From assembly GCA_037043015.1 (NCBI GenBank), contig CM073323.1, positions 14,257,758-14,321,757 of the forward strand: a DNA stretch of 64,000 nt, in the 5' to 3' direction. Both the position numbers and the translations under genes were made by a program. Below, piece after piece: positions 33,549 to 45,510 of this stretch (the first letter of the stretch is position 1; each line of letters begins with the position of its first letter). The stretch comes from Bryum argenteum (Eukaryota; Streptophyta; Bryopsida; Bryales; Bryaceae). The notes under the pieces are model-generated. The model was not told the DNA's origin, ran no database searches, and was given only the letters and a program-made list of their open reading frames with translations.

Positions 33549-35055
33549 GGGTCACTTCATACTATGGACCAAGAGCCATGACTAGGAAAATTGAACTCAT
33601 TTCATTATCCTGGCTCTTTGTTAAGAGCCGTTATCAAGAAAAATAAATCATTATCGTGGTCATGGCTCTTGGTCAAGAAGTGTGACCATAAAAATCACGA
33701 AGCAATGAATAGTGGCTTGGTCACTCTTTGTAGTGTAAAGTGGATTGAGATGGGGACAAGCTTAACCCTTCATTGCGCAAGGTGTCAAAAAACAACATTT
33801 TGGATAAAAGGTAGAAACCTTGAAGAGCCATACCTTCTTCCTCCGGACTCTGTATTGGACGGAATTGCTTGCGTTGGGTCCCAAACCAAGTCAAGTTTGT
33901 GTGCTAAATATTGCAGACCTGTAAAATGAAGTATGAATAAATGAAGTGCATTTTAGTGAAGGGAGCTCTTGTTTTTGAATTTTCAAACATGATGCATGTT
34001 CTATCATTGTGAGGCCATTATAAGATATCAAAAATAGTTTTTCATAATTATTTATATATAAACATGATCGTAAGATGAAGTATAACAACTTTGTAATTGG
34101 AAGATTTGTGATCCACATACTTTTGGAAATGGATTTGCAATGATGTTCCTACAATGAAAAGAGTGAATAAGTGTATGATTTTAAGGAGCTACATCTCCTT
34201 CATACAACCGTTGGATTTTGACTTTGTTCTTTTGAGTAGGTTCCAAGTAGAGTTTAGTTTAAGTGGTAAAAACCTTGACTCAGTAGAAAGTGTTTTCAAG
34301 ATAAGGCAAGAATTTGAGTGCAAGGGGTGTAGATTTGGACCCATTTTCCTTTGTTAATATTTTGGTAGTTTTTACCTTGCAAGGCTATTATTTGAGGAGA
34401 TGTACTTTTTTGATAGATCCTTTTTGTACAAGAGTGTTGTTGAGATAAGGCACAACAAAGTTGGTGAATTTTTCATTGCAATATGTTTGTCGATAGCATT
34501 TTCACTTCAAAGTGATAATGCTGAAATTCTTGAATTTCTTCTTGAGTATCAATATGTTATGATCTTGCAATCTATGAGGCCTCATGACTCCAAATTGGAT
34601 CCATATGACTTACAACAAATATACTACAAATTTTTAGAGTTGAAATCTAGAAAGCTTGACTTCATTTCATCTATGACACTTTGCAAAAAATTATGTTTAT
34701 AGGCTGTAGACTTCCCTTGGACGTTAAAGGGTTGAGCTCAATATTCTAATATAAATCCTCATCATTCTCTTTTATATCCTCCTTTTCTTCCTCCTTTTCT
34801 TAAACTAATTGAACATTAGCCAACCAATGATTTTTGAGCCTCATGGTCTCCTCAATTGTAGTTGTGTTGAGGCATTTGCTTTGACTCAGCTCTTATTAAG
34901 GAGACCCTGAAAACATTATCCACTATGAAAACTATAGCTTACTTTGGGGACCTCAAAGTTAGTGGCCATTCTCCTTTTTTCAAAGTAGTGTGAAGCCAAA
35001 TGGAACCAAGAGCATTTTTTTCTTTTAATCATAGATTTTAGAATTCCTTAATTTG
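33549..35055 (-). mobile_element. GGTCGCTTTACACTAT-ended element, inverted copy
   Basis: Matches the reverse complement of 55115-56302: starts gggtcacttcatactatggaccaagagcc, continues through tattctaatataaatcctcatcatt, and ends near agaattcc at about 35050 without the terminal repeat. It is interrupted by the TTAA element at 33762-34735. It lacks the two TTAA elements present in the 55-56 kb copy and so supplies empty sites for them. Confidence 0.55.
33762..34735 (-). mobile_element. TTAA-flanked piggyBac-like element (966 bp, inverted)
   Basis: TTAA 33762-33765 and TTGA 34732-34735 (one base changed) bracket 33766-34731. Ends are CCCTTCATTGCGCAAGG and, inward from the right, CCCTTTAACGTCCAAGG. 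Internally the reverse complement of the main family. Inserted in the element at 33549-35055. Confidence 0.7.
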
Positions 35056-35153
35056 GAATTTAAATGTCATCAACAACCTAGAATTTGGACTCCATTTTCT
35101 CAATCCTAAGGTCGCTTTACACTATCTACCAAGAGCCATGATCGTGCTGTAAT

Positions 35154-36668
35154 TTAACCCCCTCAATGGTTTAGCTCATCTCTACAAAAATAAACACATT
35201 CTCAAAAAAAGTGCCATAAATGGAAACAAAGGTAAGTTACACAAATATCAACCGTACAATCTTGTAGTAAATATATTTTACATCATTTAGCTCAAACTTT
35301 GAATAATAAGGCCTCATAGATTGTGAGATCATAAAAAAATCTCAAAAAACATAACAAAATCTTAGCATTTTCACTTTGAAGTAACAATGCGACCAATAAA
35401 CTTATTGCAATAAAAAAACCACCAACTAGAAGATGTTTACCTTCATCTCAATGACACCCTTGAACAAAATAAAATCCATGAGAAAAACTTCTTCGCACAT
35501 GTGATGACCTTGCAATGGTGAAAACTATAAGAACTTTGACAAAGGAAAAATAGTCCAAAACTCAACCCTTTGCACTCAAATATATGCTTAATCTTTGAAC
35601 ACTTGACAAAACACTTGTATCAAAGATTTCTACCACATGAACTAGAACCAAATTAGAGAACCTCCCAAAAAACAAAGTCGAAATCCAAGGGTGGATGAAG
35701 GGGGTATAGCTTTTAAAAAATCATCCATATATTCACTTTTTTCATTGTAGAAACATCATTGCAAATCCAATACCAAAAATTTCTGGATCCAAAATTTAGA
35801 AGGTTAACAACTTTCTATGAAAAATCTTTATATATAAAAGAATAGGGTCCCTGTCCGACAATCCTTCCTACCTACCAAACATTCCTACCCATTAAACCTT
35901 CCTACCCAACGTACCAACCTACCATCTTACAAACTTACCAACCAATCTATCTACCTATCTTCTTTTATGTTTTTTGGATTATGTAAATTAAAATGAATTA
36001 AATTAAAATTATATTTTCAAAAAAAAAACACGGACATATATAAAAATAATATGGCATGGTAGATACAAGATACTTTTTTAAAATACCACAATCCTTTGTA
36101 CCCACCAACTTACCAACATACAAACCTACCAACTTACGAAATTACCAACCTACCTACATTTTTTTTACGTTTTTAAAATTATGCATTAAAAAAAAGAAAA
36201 AATGAAAAAATGAAAAAAGTAAAAAGAGAAAAATAAAACAAAAAACATGGGCATATATAAAAATAATAAACATAACACCGTTTAAGGAAATGATAGACAA
36301 GGGAGATGGTAGACAAGGGATACTTTTTTGAAAGTACCATATAAAGAGCTTACCCGTCGAGACGACGGGTATCTTACTAGTAATATATAAAACTTTGTTT
36401 GATTTTCCATACTTGCCTCACAATGGTAAAACATGCCCAATGTTTGAAACCTCAAAAACAAGAGTTGCCTTCACTAAATTGCATATCATTTATTCATACT
36501 TAATTGTATGGGTTGAAAATTTTTATCACACAAACAAGACTTGATTTGGGACTGAAGTAAAGTGATTTAATCTAAAACGGACTCTCAGTGAAGAAGTTAT
36601 TACTATTCAAAGTTTCTGCCCTTCGTACACAGTGTTGTTTTACGACATTCGGCACATTTAGGGGTTAA
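35154..36668 (+). mobile_element. TTAA-flanked piggyBac-like element containing a Helitron
   Basis: TTAA at 35154-35157 and 36665-36668. Left end CCCCCTCAATGG; right end inward CCCCTAAATGTGCCG. Length without the inserted Helitron (35826-36380) is 952 bp, matching the intact relatives. Main-family sequence resumes after the insertion (cttgcctcacaatggtaaaac). Confidence 0.7.
35826..36380 (+). mobile_element. Non-autonomous Helitron (555 bp)
   Basis: Starts TCTTTATATATAAAAG and ends CTAG, flanked by A on the left and T on the right: the canonical A|TC...CTRR|T arrangement. Six bases before the CTAG is a perfect 8-bp hairpin, ACCCGTCG AGA CGACGGGT (36352-36370). No Rep/helicase ORF. The interior contains two imperfect direct copies of about 250 bp rich in 'ctaccaac' and 'acatatataaaaataat'. 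It lies within the TTAA element at 35154-36668. Confidence 0.85.
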
Positions 36669-37329
36669 ACATTTGAATATGGTGGAATAATATTTTCATT
36701 TTCTTAGTATTACGCACCAATGTATAAATCATCAGGCCCTTCGTAATTTTAGAATTTGCAAACTGAAATCTTCAATAAAAGTAGGAGGAGAACAGAAATG
36801 AGGTTTTCAGGATTTTGCACTAATCGAATCAATGATGGAGTTAGCTAGTCGATCAGTAATTGAAAATTGGTTAAGAGTGTTTTCACACTATATTACAAAG
36901 AGTGGTTATGGCACACATGAGGTGTAATAATTGCGCTTTTCTTGTACTAAGGTTGTGTTTGGCAACCACTAAAATATTGTTTGACACAAGATCAAAATAC
37001 CTTGAATATCACAATACTAACCGGTCAAGGCACATTTGGCAACCAACCAATATTGCAATATACCTTGAATAATCAAAAATTGTGTTATTTCAAAAAAAAA
37101 AAAAAACTCACTTTGTCTATGAAAATAACCAAGGTATGTTACAATATGGTTGGATTTACTTCAATGATGAAGATCCATCCATAAAATGGTTGTTCAATCC
37201 ATTTCGTAGTTGAGATACAAGGAAGTTAGAAGAACCTCTACATTGATTATGGCAATATCGTTGCCAAATAATATTGTTGTTGGTGAATTTAAGGTTGCAT
37301 GGTTTTGGTAGTTTGTGTGTATCATCTAT
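36669..37329. other. AT-rich spacer
   Basis: No gene seen. The words ggcaaccaaccaatattgc and their inverse-like relatives suggest degraded repeats. Confidence 0.4.
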
Positions 37330-37709
37330 CTTGTTTCAGCGACAAAACATCATTGGAAATCCAAAAGAGAAAGTATTTTGGATCAAAAACTTCCAACAAG
37401 AAAGTTGTTAAGAACACCTTAAGATCATGATTATTAAATTTTAAATAAAAATAAATCATGAAAATCTCATAATTGGCTTGCAATGATAAAAAATTTCCCA
37501 TGCTTGGAAACTCAAAAACAACGGCTTCTTTACTAAAATGCATGCCGTTAATTCATACCTTAATATTTGATAGGTCTCAAATTTATAACACACGAACTAG
37601 ACTTGATTTCGGAGTTTATCCAAAACGGACGATGTACAAAGAGAGTATGGCTCTTCACACTTGCTTCCTTCCATCCAAAATGTGGTTTTTCTATATTTGG
37701 AGGGGTTAA
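37330..37709 (+). mobile_element. TTAA element, 5'-truncated copy
   Basis: Only the right third of the main family, ending GGAGGGG TTAA at 37706-37709. The left part is missing. It shares 'catctatcttgtttcagcga' with the fragment near 48750, so those two form a subgroup. Confidence 0.55.
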
Positions 37710-38300
37710 GAATCTTATTACCGTAAGTACTACTTATCAAGCTTTCAAAATAAACCTTTGAATTATCAAAGTGTTTGCTATTTTTTCACTGTGACAAACA
37801 TTCTAATTAATTTTGAACATCATTGCTTACCATGTTTTTCTCTTATCCTCTAAGTAATTGCTTATGAACATCATTGATTTTGAATCACATGCAAAATTGT
37901 ATCTCCAAGATTACTAATTTATGTACCCTCATTTTTAGTACAAATGTCATGAACAAATGTTTTAATGAGGTATCGATTGATATCATAAGAAAATGTAGCA
38001 TACTCTTTGTAACATATTGATTACTATTTTATTTAAGAATAATATCGTTTAACTTTAAGATTCCACAAACCATAAAAAACAAAGCAAATGATTTAAACAG
38101 ATAGAAATATTGGTATCACATTATGACTATTTCAATACTTATTAAATCATTCTAGTCTCTTGTCGTCAACGTACTTTGTCTTTTAGAAGTTAAATAACGA
38201 GATTGTATGTCAACTGCCAGATGCCTCTTCAATGTGCTCAAAACATTAAAAACTATGAAGTTACAATGATCACGTTGAAATACATCAAATATAAGTAACA

Positions 38301-38596
38301 TAAGGTACACTGCCCTTAAACCGCTCGAATAAGCGATTCAGCATGGTTGTGACTTCATGTCTATTATTTGAAATTTTTCTTGGATGCGGAAACAGGGGGG
38401 AGAGTGAGTGCGAAAATTTTCACAATTAAATAGCAAAAGCTGAATTTGCTAGAAATTTCTGAAGTCAAAAGTGTACATGACCTTAAACCGCTCACATACT
38501 CAAATGTACGAATGAGGTGCATCTGTTCTTTTACAATCTAGGAATGGGGCCTGATCGGTTTTGGGGTGCCGAGCGGTTTAAGAGCATTGTACCTTA
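38301..38596. mobile_element. Small TIR element, TA-flanked (292 bp)
   Basis: TAAGGTACACTGCCCTTAAA at 38301 pairs with the inverse of the right end, TAAGGTACAATGCTCTTAAA; the 26-bp arms differ at two positions and continue CCGCTC. TA duplications are 38301-38302 and 38595-38596. A third copy of the arm (gaccttaaaccgctcac) lies internally at 38480-38496. No ORF. Confidence 0.65.
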
Positions 38597-38867
38597 CCGT
38601 ACTTTAGGGGCAGCTTCGTCACCCCTTGGTCGAATAATTAATTAATTTCAGATTTAAATGTCCGGCACTAAAAAAAGGATTTGTTAAAAAATTCATCTTC
38701 TTGAGGAAAAAAATAAGTATAAGTTCAACTTTCATCCACTATTGATGAAAGTTTCATTGCATGTGTGTCATGTCATCGTTTTTTTTTGAAAGTGGCCTTA
38801 TTTAATATGCAAGGGGCTCATGAGGAACTATGAGTACTGTAGAGGACTTCGTGGGATATGACAATTC

Positions 38868-38869
<2 letters not shown>

Positions 38870-38905
<36 letters not shown>
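38870..38905. repeat. (TA)n microsatellite
   Basis: Uninterrupted TA run followed by a T-run. Confidence 0.95.
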
Positions 38906-38913
<8 letters not shown>

Positions 38914-39151
38914 TTTTCTGTTCATGGGTTAGATTCAAGATATTTCGTCATTTATTTGAATTTATTTCATAGTTTTCCGGCAAATTGATATCATAATTTT
39001 TTTTAAAATCCGATATTATAATTTGCAATCATTTTTTGCCGAAGCTTCCCCAAAAGTACAGTACACCATTTATTAATTGTAATGAGTTTTAATCATATTA
39101 GTATCATCAATAATGTTGAGAACTCTATCAAATTTGAGAGATTACAAATTC

Positions 39152-39519
39152 TTAACCCTTAAACGTCAGGCTATACGGATTTGGGCAGCCCAGTATTGGA
39201 TCACAGCATCTTTTGGACTCGGGCATCATGAATAGTGCACTTTTTGAACTTGGGCATCATGAATGCACCAATCAATGATGAGCTTGCAACCTCCTACAAG
39301 TATTGTACAACCCCAACCTACCTACCACAATCCTTTCAAACCATAAATCATACATACAAATTGTGATTTGAATTGTGAAATTTCACTTTTTGAATGCATC
39401 ATAAGACGGTGACCAGTTTGACATCAAAATATAAGTGAAAAGTTGAGTACATTGAGAGCTACAGAGAAGATTCTGTTGGAAAAGGACCCCTCGGGTCACC
39501 TTAGACGTTTAAGGGTTAA
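39152..39519 (+). mobile_element. TTAA-flanked element, third family (360 bp)
   Basis: TTAA at 39152-39155 and 39516-39519 bracket 39156-39515. Ends CCCTTAAACGTCAGG and, inward from the right, CCCTTAAACGTCTAAGG. The interior is the reverse complement of the copy at 55713-56082 (ttgggcatcatgaatg, acctacctaccacaatcctt). No ORF. Confidence 0.75.
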
Positions 39520-41500
39520 TGTATAATTACTTGTGACAATATTCTCGGCACTTACAACTTGATACCCGACTCGCCGACTTAAGACACTTGAAATTTGGCA
39601 AACAGAGAAATGAAATTTTATTATAAGATTTGGTCAAAGTCTTGTTTTCTAAACTTAGGTTCCATGAATTTAGAAAATTTTACCTTATGCAAGTGGAAAA
39701 GTATTTCCAAACCTTTCTAGAAAGTCCTTCCAAGCTTCAAGATCTCTCACACTTTAGGAGATATTCAGGATTTGGAAATTTCAACCTTGCATTTTAAAAA
39801 ACAATATTGGCAATATTGAGACTTTTTGGCAGTTTTGTGGCTATAGGGGTAAATAGGCTCATTTTCTACATTCTTCCTATTGAATATTAGTACTCTTGTG
39901 GATTTCTTTATAAAACAAACGTCCTTTTCTTTAATCATAAAGTATTTTTACCTTGATTTTTCCTATGCTACTTTAACAAAATATTGAGCAATTCTTTATG
40001 TTCCCTAAATCCTTCACCTTTGGTTGAGTACATTATTTGAAGGGACTAATGAAAATATGTACAAAATGGGCTTTGAACAAAATGAGTTGGTAAAATACCA
40101 TATGTGACGCACTTTTTTGTCCACCTTAGTGTGCTTCCACTGCAGAGCATCAACAGAATGAGGTTCTTGATAGAACCTTGTGAAGCTTGTAGTCACGTTG
40201 GCACAACAAGGAAAATAGTTTGAAAGAAATTCATTGTGTAAGTATTTCAAACATTATGAAGATTGTGTGGACACGCGGATATGTGAACCGGTTGATTACT
40301 TTGTAAACTTGAGGTTGTACCGTTGAAGTACTCTCTCACTTTGACAATGGGTGAACGCGGAAACGCCGTCAACTCAAACAAAACCTATCCATCATTTTCA
40401 TGTATCTTCTTAGATATACGAAAAGAAACCAGACTTATTTAGTGTCTTACTTTTCATGAAACGTATCTATATTTGTAATATCAAAAAATAGTGCAAATTA
40501 TACAATGTAGGAGAATCAATGAAAAATTTGGGAAGCTTTCTTTATTGAGCTTCGCAAAACGGTTCATATCCATGCATATAGCTTCAATAGACTGAAGGAA
40601 TCAACTTCACGCTATACTAATTCAAATGAAAAGTATTCATCACACAAATGCATACAAGGTAATGAAACGATGTAAAAAGAATTGTGGCACTTACTACGTC
40701 TCCTGTTAAGAAAACCTCAATTCTCATAAAATGACATTTCCCCATTATAATGACACGTTTTATGGTGCTTAATAAGAAACAAATAATATATGTTATTATT
40801 TGTTTTTGACTTTGAACATCATCAAGGGGCAAATATTTCTAACGTGCAATTTATACACAACAATGGATTTGTATGGCCGTCTAAAAATATTTGCCGTTTG
40901 AAAACAAGAATATATTTCTGGAGCGGTTCAAATTTATTTGCCCTTCGACAACTTTCAATTGTCAAAAAAAATCAAAATGTATGATATTAGGGAGTTTCTG
41001 GTGATATTACATACATAGCTTAGATTATGAAAGATGTGCATGATATTAGAATACATGCCATTTTGGAGGCATAACGTGATATGTCTCTAAAGTGGCATGT
41101 TTTAGAATGTGGGCCAAAATGATATCTTCAAGGCTTTGGCAAAATGGCACAAGATAGATTGTCAATTCAACAAAATACTGTCAAAGGTTATATGCAGGAA
41201 TTCTTCACATACTATGTAATATTTGACCATTACCTTGTACTAAAAAATCATGATTCATATGATATGATACTCCAAAACTGTTTATGAACTCAATGTTTGA
41301 AAACCTTGTAACATTGTGTGCAAATTCTAGAAAGAATGTTGATTCTAAGAATAACGTAGTGATTTTGAGTTGAATAAAGATGGTATACCAATTAGTAAAT
41401 CAATGAGTTCATCCTGAACAATATAGTATCTATTCAAACATTTTCTTTTGAAGTTACCTTCCAAAATGTTCATACAAGTGACTTGGATAAGACCGGTTCC
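39520..41500. other. AT-rich, gene-free
   Basis: No gene recognised. Positions 39600-39790 resemble 43520-43600 and 43880-44060 (ggtcaaagtcttgtttt...aactta), so the region contains old dispersed repeat sequence. Confidence 0.45.
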
Positions 41501-43430
41501 CACATCAAAGTAACTAATCACGTGCATATAGCATTTCAAAACTCATTACACTTATCCATTGAAACATGTGAAGATAAATCAAAGCGGTGGAGTCTTCATA
41601 CTACTTGAGTTTATTCATCGAATCTCATACAATAAAACAATTTGAAATGAACCAAAATGGTAAAGTCTAATTTCATCAATCCCAGATGAAGCGAAACGGT
41701 GTAACTAGTAAGACCAAAACGGTGCAGATCCAAAACCGTGTATAACCAAGAGTCCAAGACGGAGTCATCTCTTTACGAGTACAAAATTCAAAACTAGTGA
41801 CAATCACAAACAGGGTCCATTATTTCAGAATATGTGGGCTACTCAAATACTTCCATCTCCTCATCTCCTTCATCCATTGCAAGTATGGCTTGAATCAACT
41901 TAGGCTTGCACTTCAAGCTTCTAAACTCCTCTCTTCTCAACTGAATGCTCAAATCACCTCAAGATACCACATTATCAACGTTGCTTCACTTCTTGAACAA
42001 AATCAAAGCATTGATTTGTATACTGCTGTGTGTGTAATCGACCCTTCTAAAGCCCAAAGTACAATAGTTTACAATTGAACAAACAACTTTGAGATTGATT
42101 TAACGTGTAACTATCAGTATTCATGAATACTTAGTGAACTAAACATATTAAATGAACCAAAACTTCTCACTCTTCTCATGTATCAATAAAAATACTACAA
42201 ATAAGAATTAGATTAAAACTGAAACGGATTTTTAAATTGTAGCATTCATGACGATGCACAAATACGGTCAAAGAAAGTGAGTGAATCCAATGTGTACGTT
42301 CTGCCAGATCGGAGGGGAATACGGCACCAAGTCCAATATCGAAGGTCCACATCCCTACACACAAGGCCCTCTTTCAATAATTCACATACTACATATTGAT
42401 ATATGTGAAATTGAAAACTCAATATTCGAATGGAGACAAGGGAAAGGAACGGTATACATAGGCAATGTACTTATGATACGAATTTTAGCACTCACCTTCT
42501 TACTGCGACGTGCGGTCAGATCCACGGCCTTCACATCCATGACCTCCACAAGCTTTCATCATGGGAATCCATGATATCCCATTCAGTTTTGATGGAAGGT
42601 TCAACATGACTGTTACTATGTGGAAGCGGTGGCGTGTCGACAGCCTTGCTTGTCTCCATTGGCATTCACAAAGTAAGCCTACTCGGTTGACATGACCAAT
42701 GATAAGGGAGCATGTTTGGACTTGAGGACTTGTTTGAACTGCCAAATGGTGATAGCAGCCTCATGTAATAAAAAATGTGGCCCATCAGCTCATCGGTGCA
42801 CGCGAAGGAAGGCGGTGAAGGTGAGGGCTGCCGGTTGTTGATGACTGCTCGCACTGGCTCTAGCTTAGCCTTCCCTCTTCTTGAATCTCCGAAATGGGGA
42901 ATTGCCAAGGTGTCGGTGCCGAAGGCCTCATCCTGCACTGATGGGGTGTGAAGAGCTGGCTACAAGGGCGCATGTCTCCGAATTCAATTTCGGAGACATG
43001 GCCTATAGGGTGGAGGTTGTGAGCACTCGTCATTGATGCACCTTAACACTCAAATTTTTCTTCAAAGTTCAACTACGTGAAAGCAAAGAAGAACGTGAGC
43101 AAGCTTGGAAGAGTATGCAAGAAAGGTGAGAAGATAGAGTAGCTTAAGTAGGAAGATAAATTGGAGAAGAGAAGCAATCAATATTGGAGGTGCCAGATGC
43201 GAGCTCTAAGCTGTCAAATGCGAGGTGCAACGCAAGGTGTCACAGCTTGGTTTTGGAGACAATCAAAATATTAATAACAAAGACTATATGTATATAAAAC
43301 ATTGTATAAACATTTCTACATGCACGCCTCTACAAGTCTACATGTATGTCTCTACGAGTGGTTTCTACATGTATTCTCTACACGTACCTTTACGCGTATG
43401 CTTCTATGCGTAGCCTCTATACATATTCTT
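41500..43430. repeat. Diverged long direct repeat, unit 1
   Basis: Colinear with 44745-47920: shared landmarks are attacacttatcca...aaacatgt, ccatctcctcatctcc, ttatcaacgttgcttcactt, gccagatcggaggggaatac, 'accaagtccaatat' and 'gaattttagcactcacc', ending in a CCTCTACACGTA-type minisatellite. No protein recognised, though some stretches (42700-42940) are less AT-rich. Possibly an old transposon or a duplicated relic gene. Confidence 0.55.
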
Positions 43431-43800
43431 GTAGACATGTCAAAATAGAGTGACTTTCATATTGTAATAACTATCATTTGTAAATAGCATTCATTTATAA
43501 AGTAAAATTTTGACAAGTTTTTGAAATTTTATTATAAGGTTTGGTTAGAGTCTCATTTTCTGAACTTAGGAGTTATGAAGTTAGAAAGCCTCTACATGTA
43601 TGCCTTTACAGATCGCTTACACATGTATATCTCCACACGTACCTCTACATGTACACCTCTACATGCCTTTATGCATACGCCTCTATGTATACACCTTTAC
43701 ACATATGCCTCTATATGTACGCCTCTAGGCGTACGCCTCTATGAGTAATTCTTCACCGGTACGCTTCTATGGATATCCTCTATACATACATATGTATACA
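43300..43800. repeat. CTCTACACGTACG-type degenerate minisatellite
   Basis: Two blocks (about 43310-43430 and 43590-43800) of 11-13 bp units like cctctacatgtacg. They are separated by a unit (43436-43590) that recurs at 43797-43950. Confidence 0.75.
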
Positions 43801-44104
43801 TGCCAAAATTGTGTGACCTCCATATAGTAATAAGTATCATTGGTAAATAGCATTCACTTATAAAATAAAAGTTTTGACACGTCTTTGAAATTTCATTTTA
43901 AAGTTTGGTCAAAGTCTTGTTTCTTAACTTAGAACTCATGAAGCTAGAAAGTTTAATGGTTCACAAATGAAAAAGTTTCCCAAACCTTTACACAAAGTCC
44001 TTTGACTCCTTTCAGGCTTTAAATTTCCTCACAATTTAAAAGATATTCACAATCAAAGTTTGAGACCACTGTCTTATTGAATTTGATGTTAGGCTCTTTA
44101 TTGA

Positions 44105-44216
44105 ATATCCAATTTATCCAATTTATCTAATTTATCCAATTTATCCAATTTATCCAATTTATCCAATTTATCCAATTTATCCAATTTATCCAATTTATCC
44201 AATTTATCCAATTTAT
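44105..44216. repeat. TATCCAATTT minisatellite
   Basis: About eleven near-perfect head-to-tail copies of a 10-bp unit. Confidence 0.95.
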
Positions 44217-44460
44217 CATGTAGTGGTAGTGAGTTCAATTATGAATTAGGAAACTAAAAGGAGTTTTTACTTTTTACAGCCATTTTTGGTAAAAATAGAA
44301 ACCTACACAAGTGTCTTTACTTGAAAACTTCAATGTGATATAAGACATAGTACCCCAAAGAAATATGCACTAGTGATAATAATTCACTATACTCTAAATC
44401 GTTTAAGAACTTAGTTAACATACAAGAACCCCATGATATTATGTGCTAATTTCAAACATG
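44217..44460. repeat. Dispersed repeat, copy 1
   Basis: About 240 bp matched closely and in the same order at 53955-54190 (gtgatataagacatagtacc, aaatatgcactagtgataat, 'aagaaccccatgatattatgtgctaatttcaaacat'-type tail). No ORF; boundaries not defined. Confidence 0.7.
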
Positions 44461-44647
44461 AGGTCAAGTTTTGGTATGAATTATGACTTCAAGTCAAACA
44501 TAGATTGCATGTTGGTTACTATATCAATCTATACTCAACATTGTGACATATATTTATATTATTGTATAGCAAAATTAAGAAAAAAATCCCTTCAAAATAT
44601 TCATACAACTCATTTGGACTACATTCTTTCACTGAAGAGACTTTTTA

Positions 44648-44747
<100 letters not shown>

Positions 44748-44814
44748 CATTTCAAAATTAATTACACTTATTCATCAAAACATGTAAATATAGATAATAA
44801 CTGCACATGGGATC

Positions 44815-45510
44815 TTCAAACCATTGCACATTCCTCCTATTGCAAATGCTTACCATTGCACATTCCTCCTATTGCAAATGCTTACCATTGCACATTCCTA
44901 CCATTGCAGATTTGTATTCTTACCATTGCATCTGCTACCTACCATAACACCTGCTTCCTACCATTGCTTTTTCTTACAATTGCTTATTCCTACCCTTGCT
45001 TATTCCAACCAGTACTTATTCCTACCATTGCTGATTTCTAATCCTACCATTGCAGATTCCTACCCTTTCATATTTCTACTATTGAAGGTTCCTACCCTTC
45101 CAGATTCATCCCATGCAAATGCCTACCATTGCACATTCCTACCAGTGCAAATTTCTATTATTAACATTTTAGATTTCTATTCCTACCATTACATCTAATT
45201 CCTGCCATTGGTGATTCCTAGCATGTAGATTCCTACCCTTGCATATTCCTACCATCGGAGATTCCTACCATTGCAAATGCCTACCATTGGACATTCCTAC
45301 CATTCTAGATTTATATTCATAACATTGCAGATTTCATTTCCTACCATAGCAGCTTCCTACCATTGCATTTGATACCTACCATAACATCTCATTTCTACCA
45401 TTACAGATTCCTACCATTGCTAAATCATGCCACCGCATATTCCTACCTTTGCATATTCCTACCTTTGTAGATTCCTACCATTGCACATTCCTACCATTAT
45501 AGATCTTAAT
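44815..45510. repeat. TCCTACCATTGCACAT degenerate minisatellite
   Basis: About 700 bp of 14-17 bp units (ttcctaccattgcaga and variants), absent from the paralogous position in unit 1 (near 41570). Confidence 0.85.

Noticed and set aside
44824-45198. 124-codon ORF and the 43.5-43.75 and 47.6-48.0 kb ORFs rich in His, Thr, Tyr and Cys
   Set aside because: Translations of degenerate minisatellites; repeated words explain the open frames.
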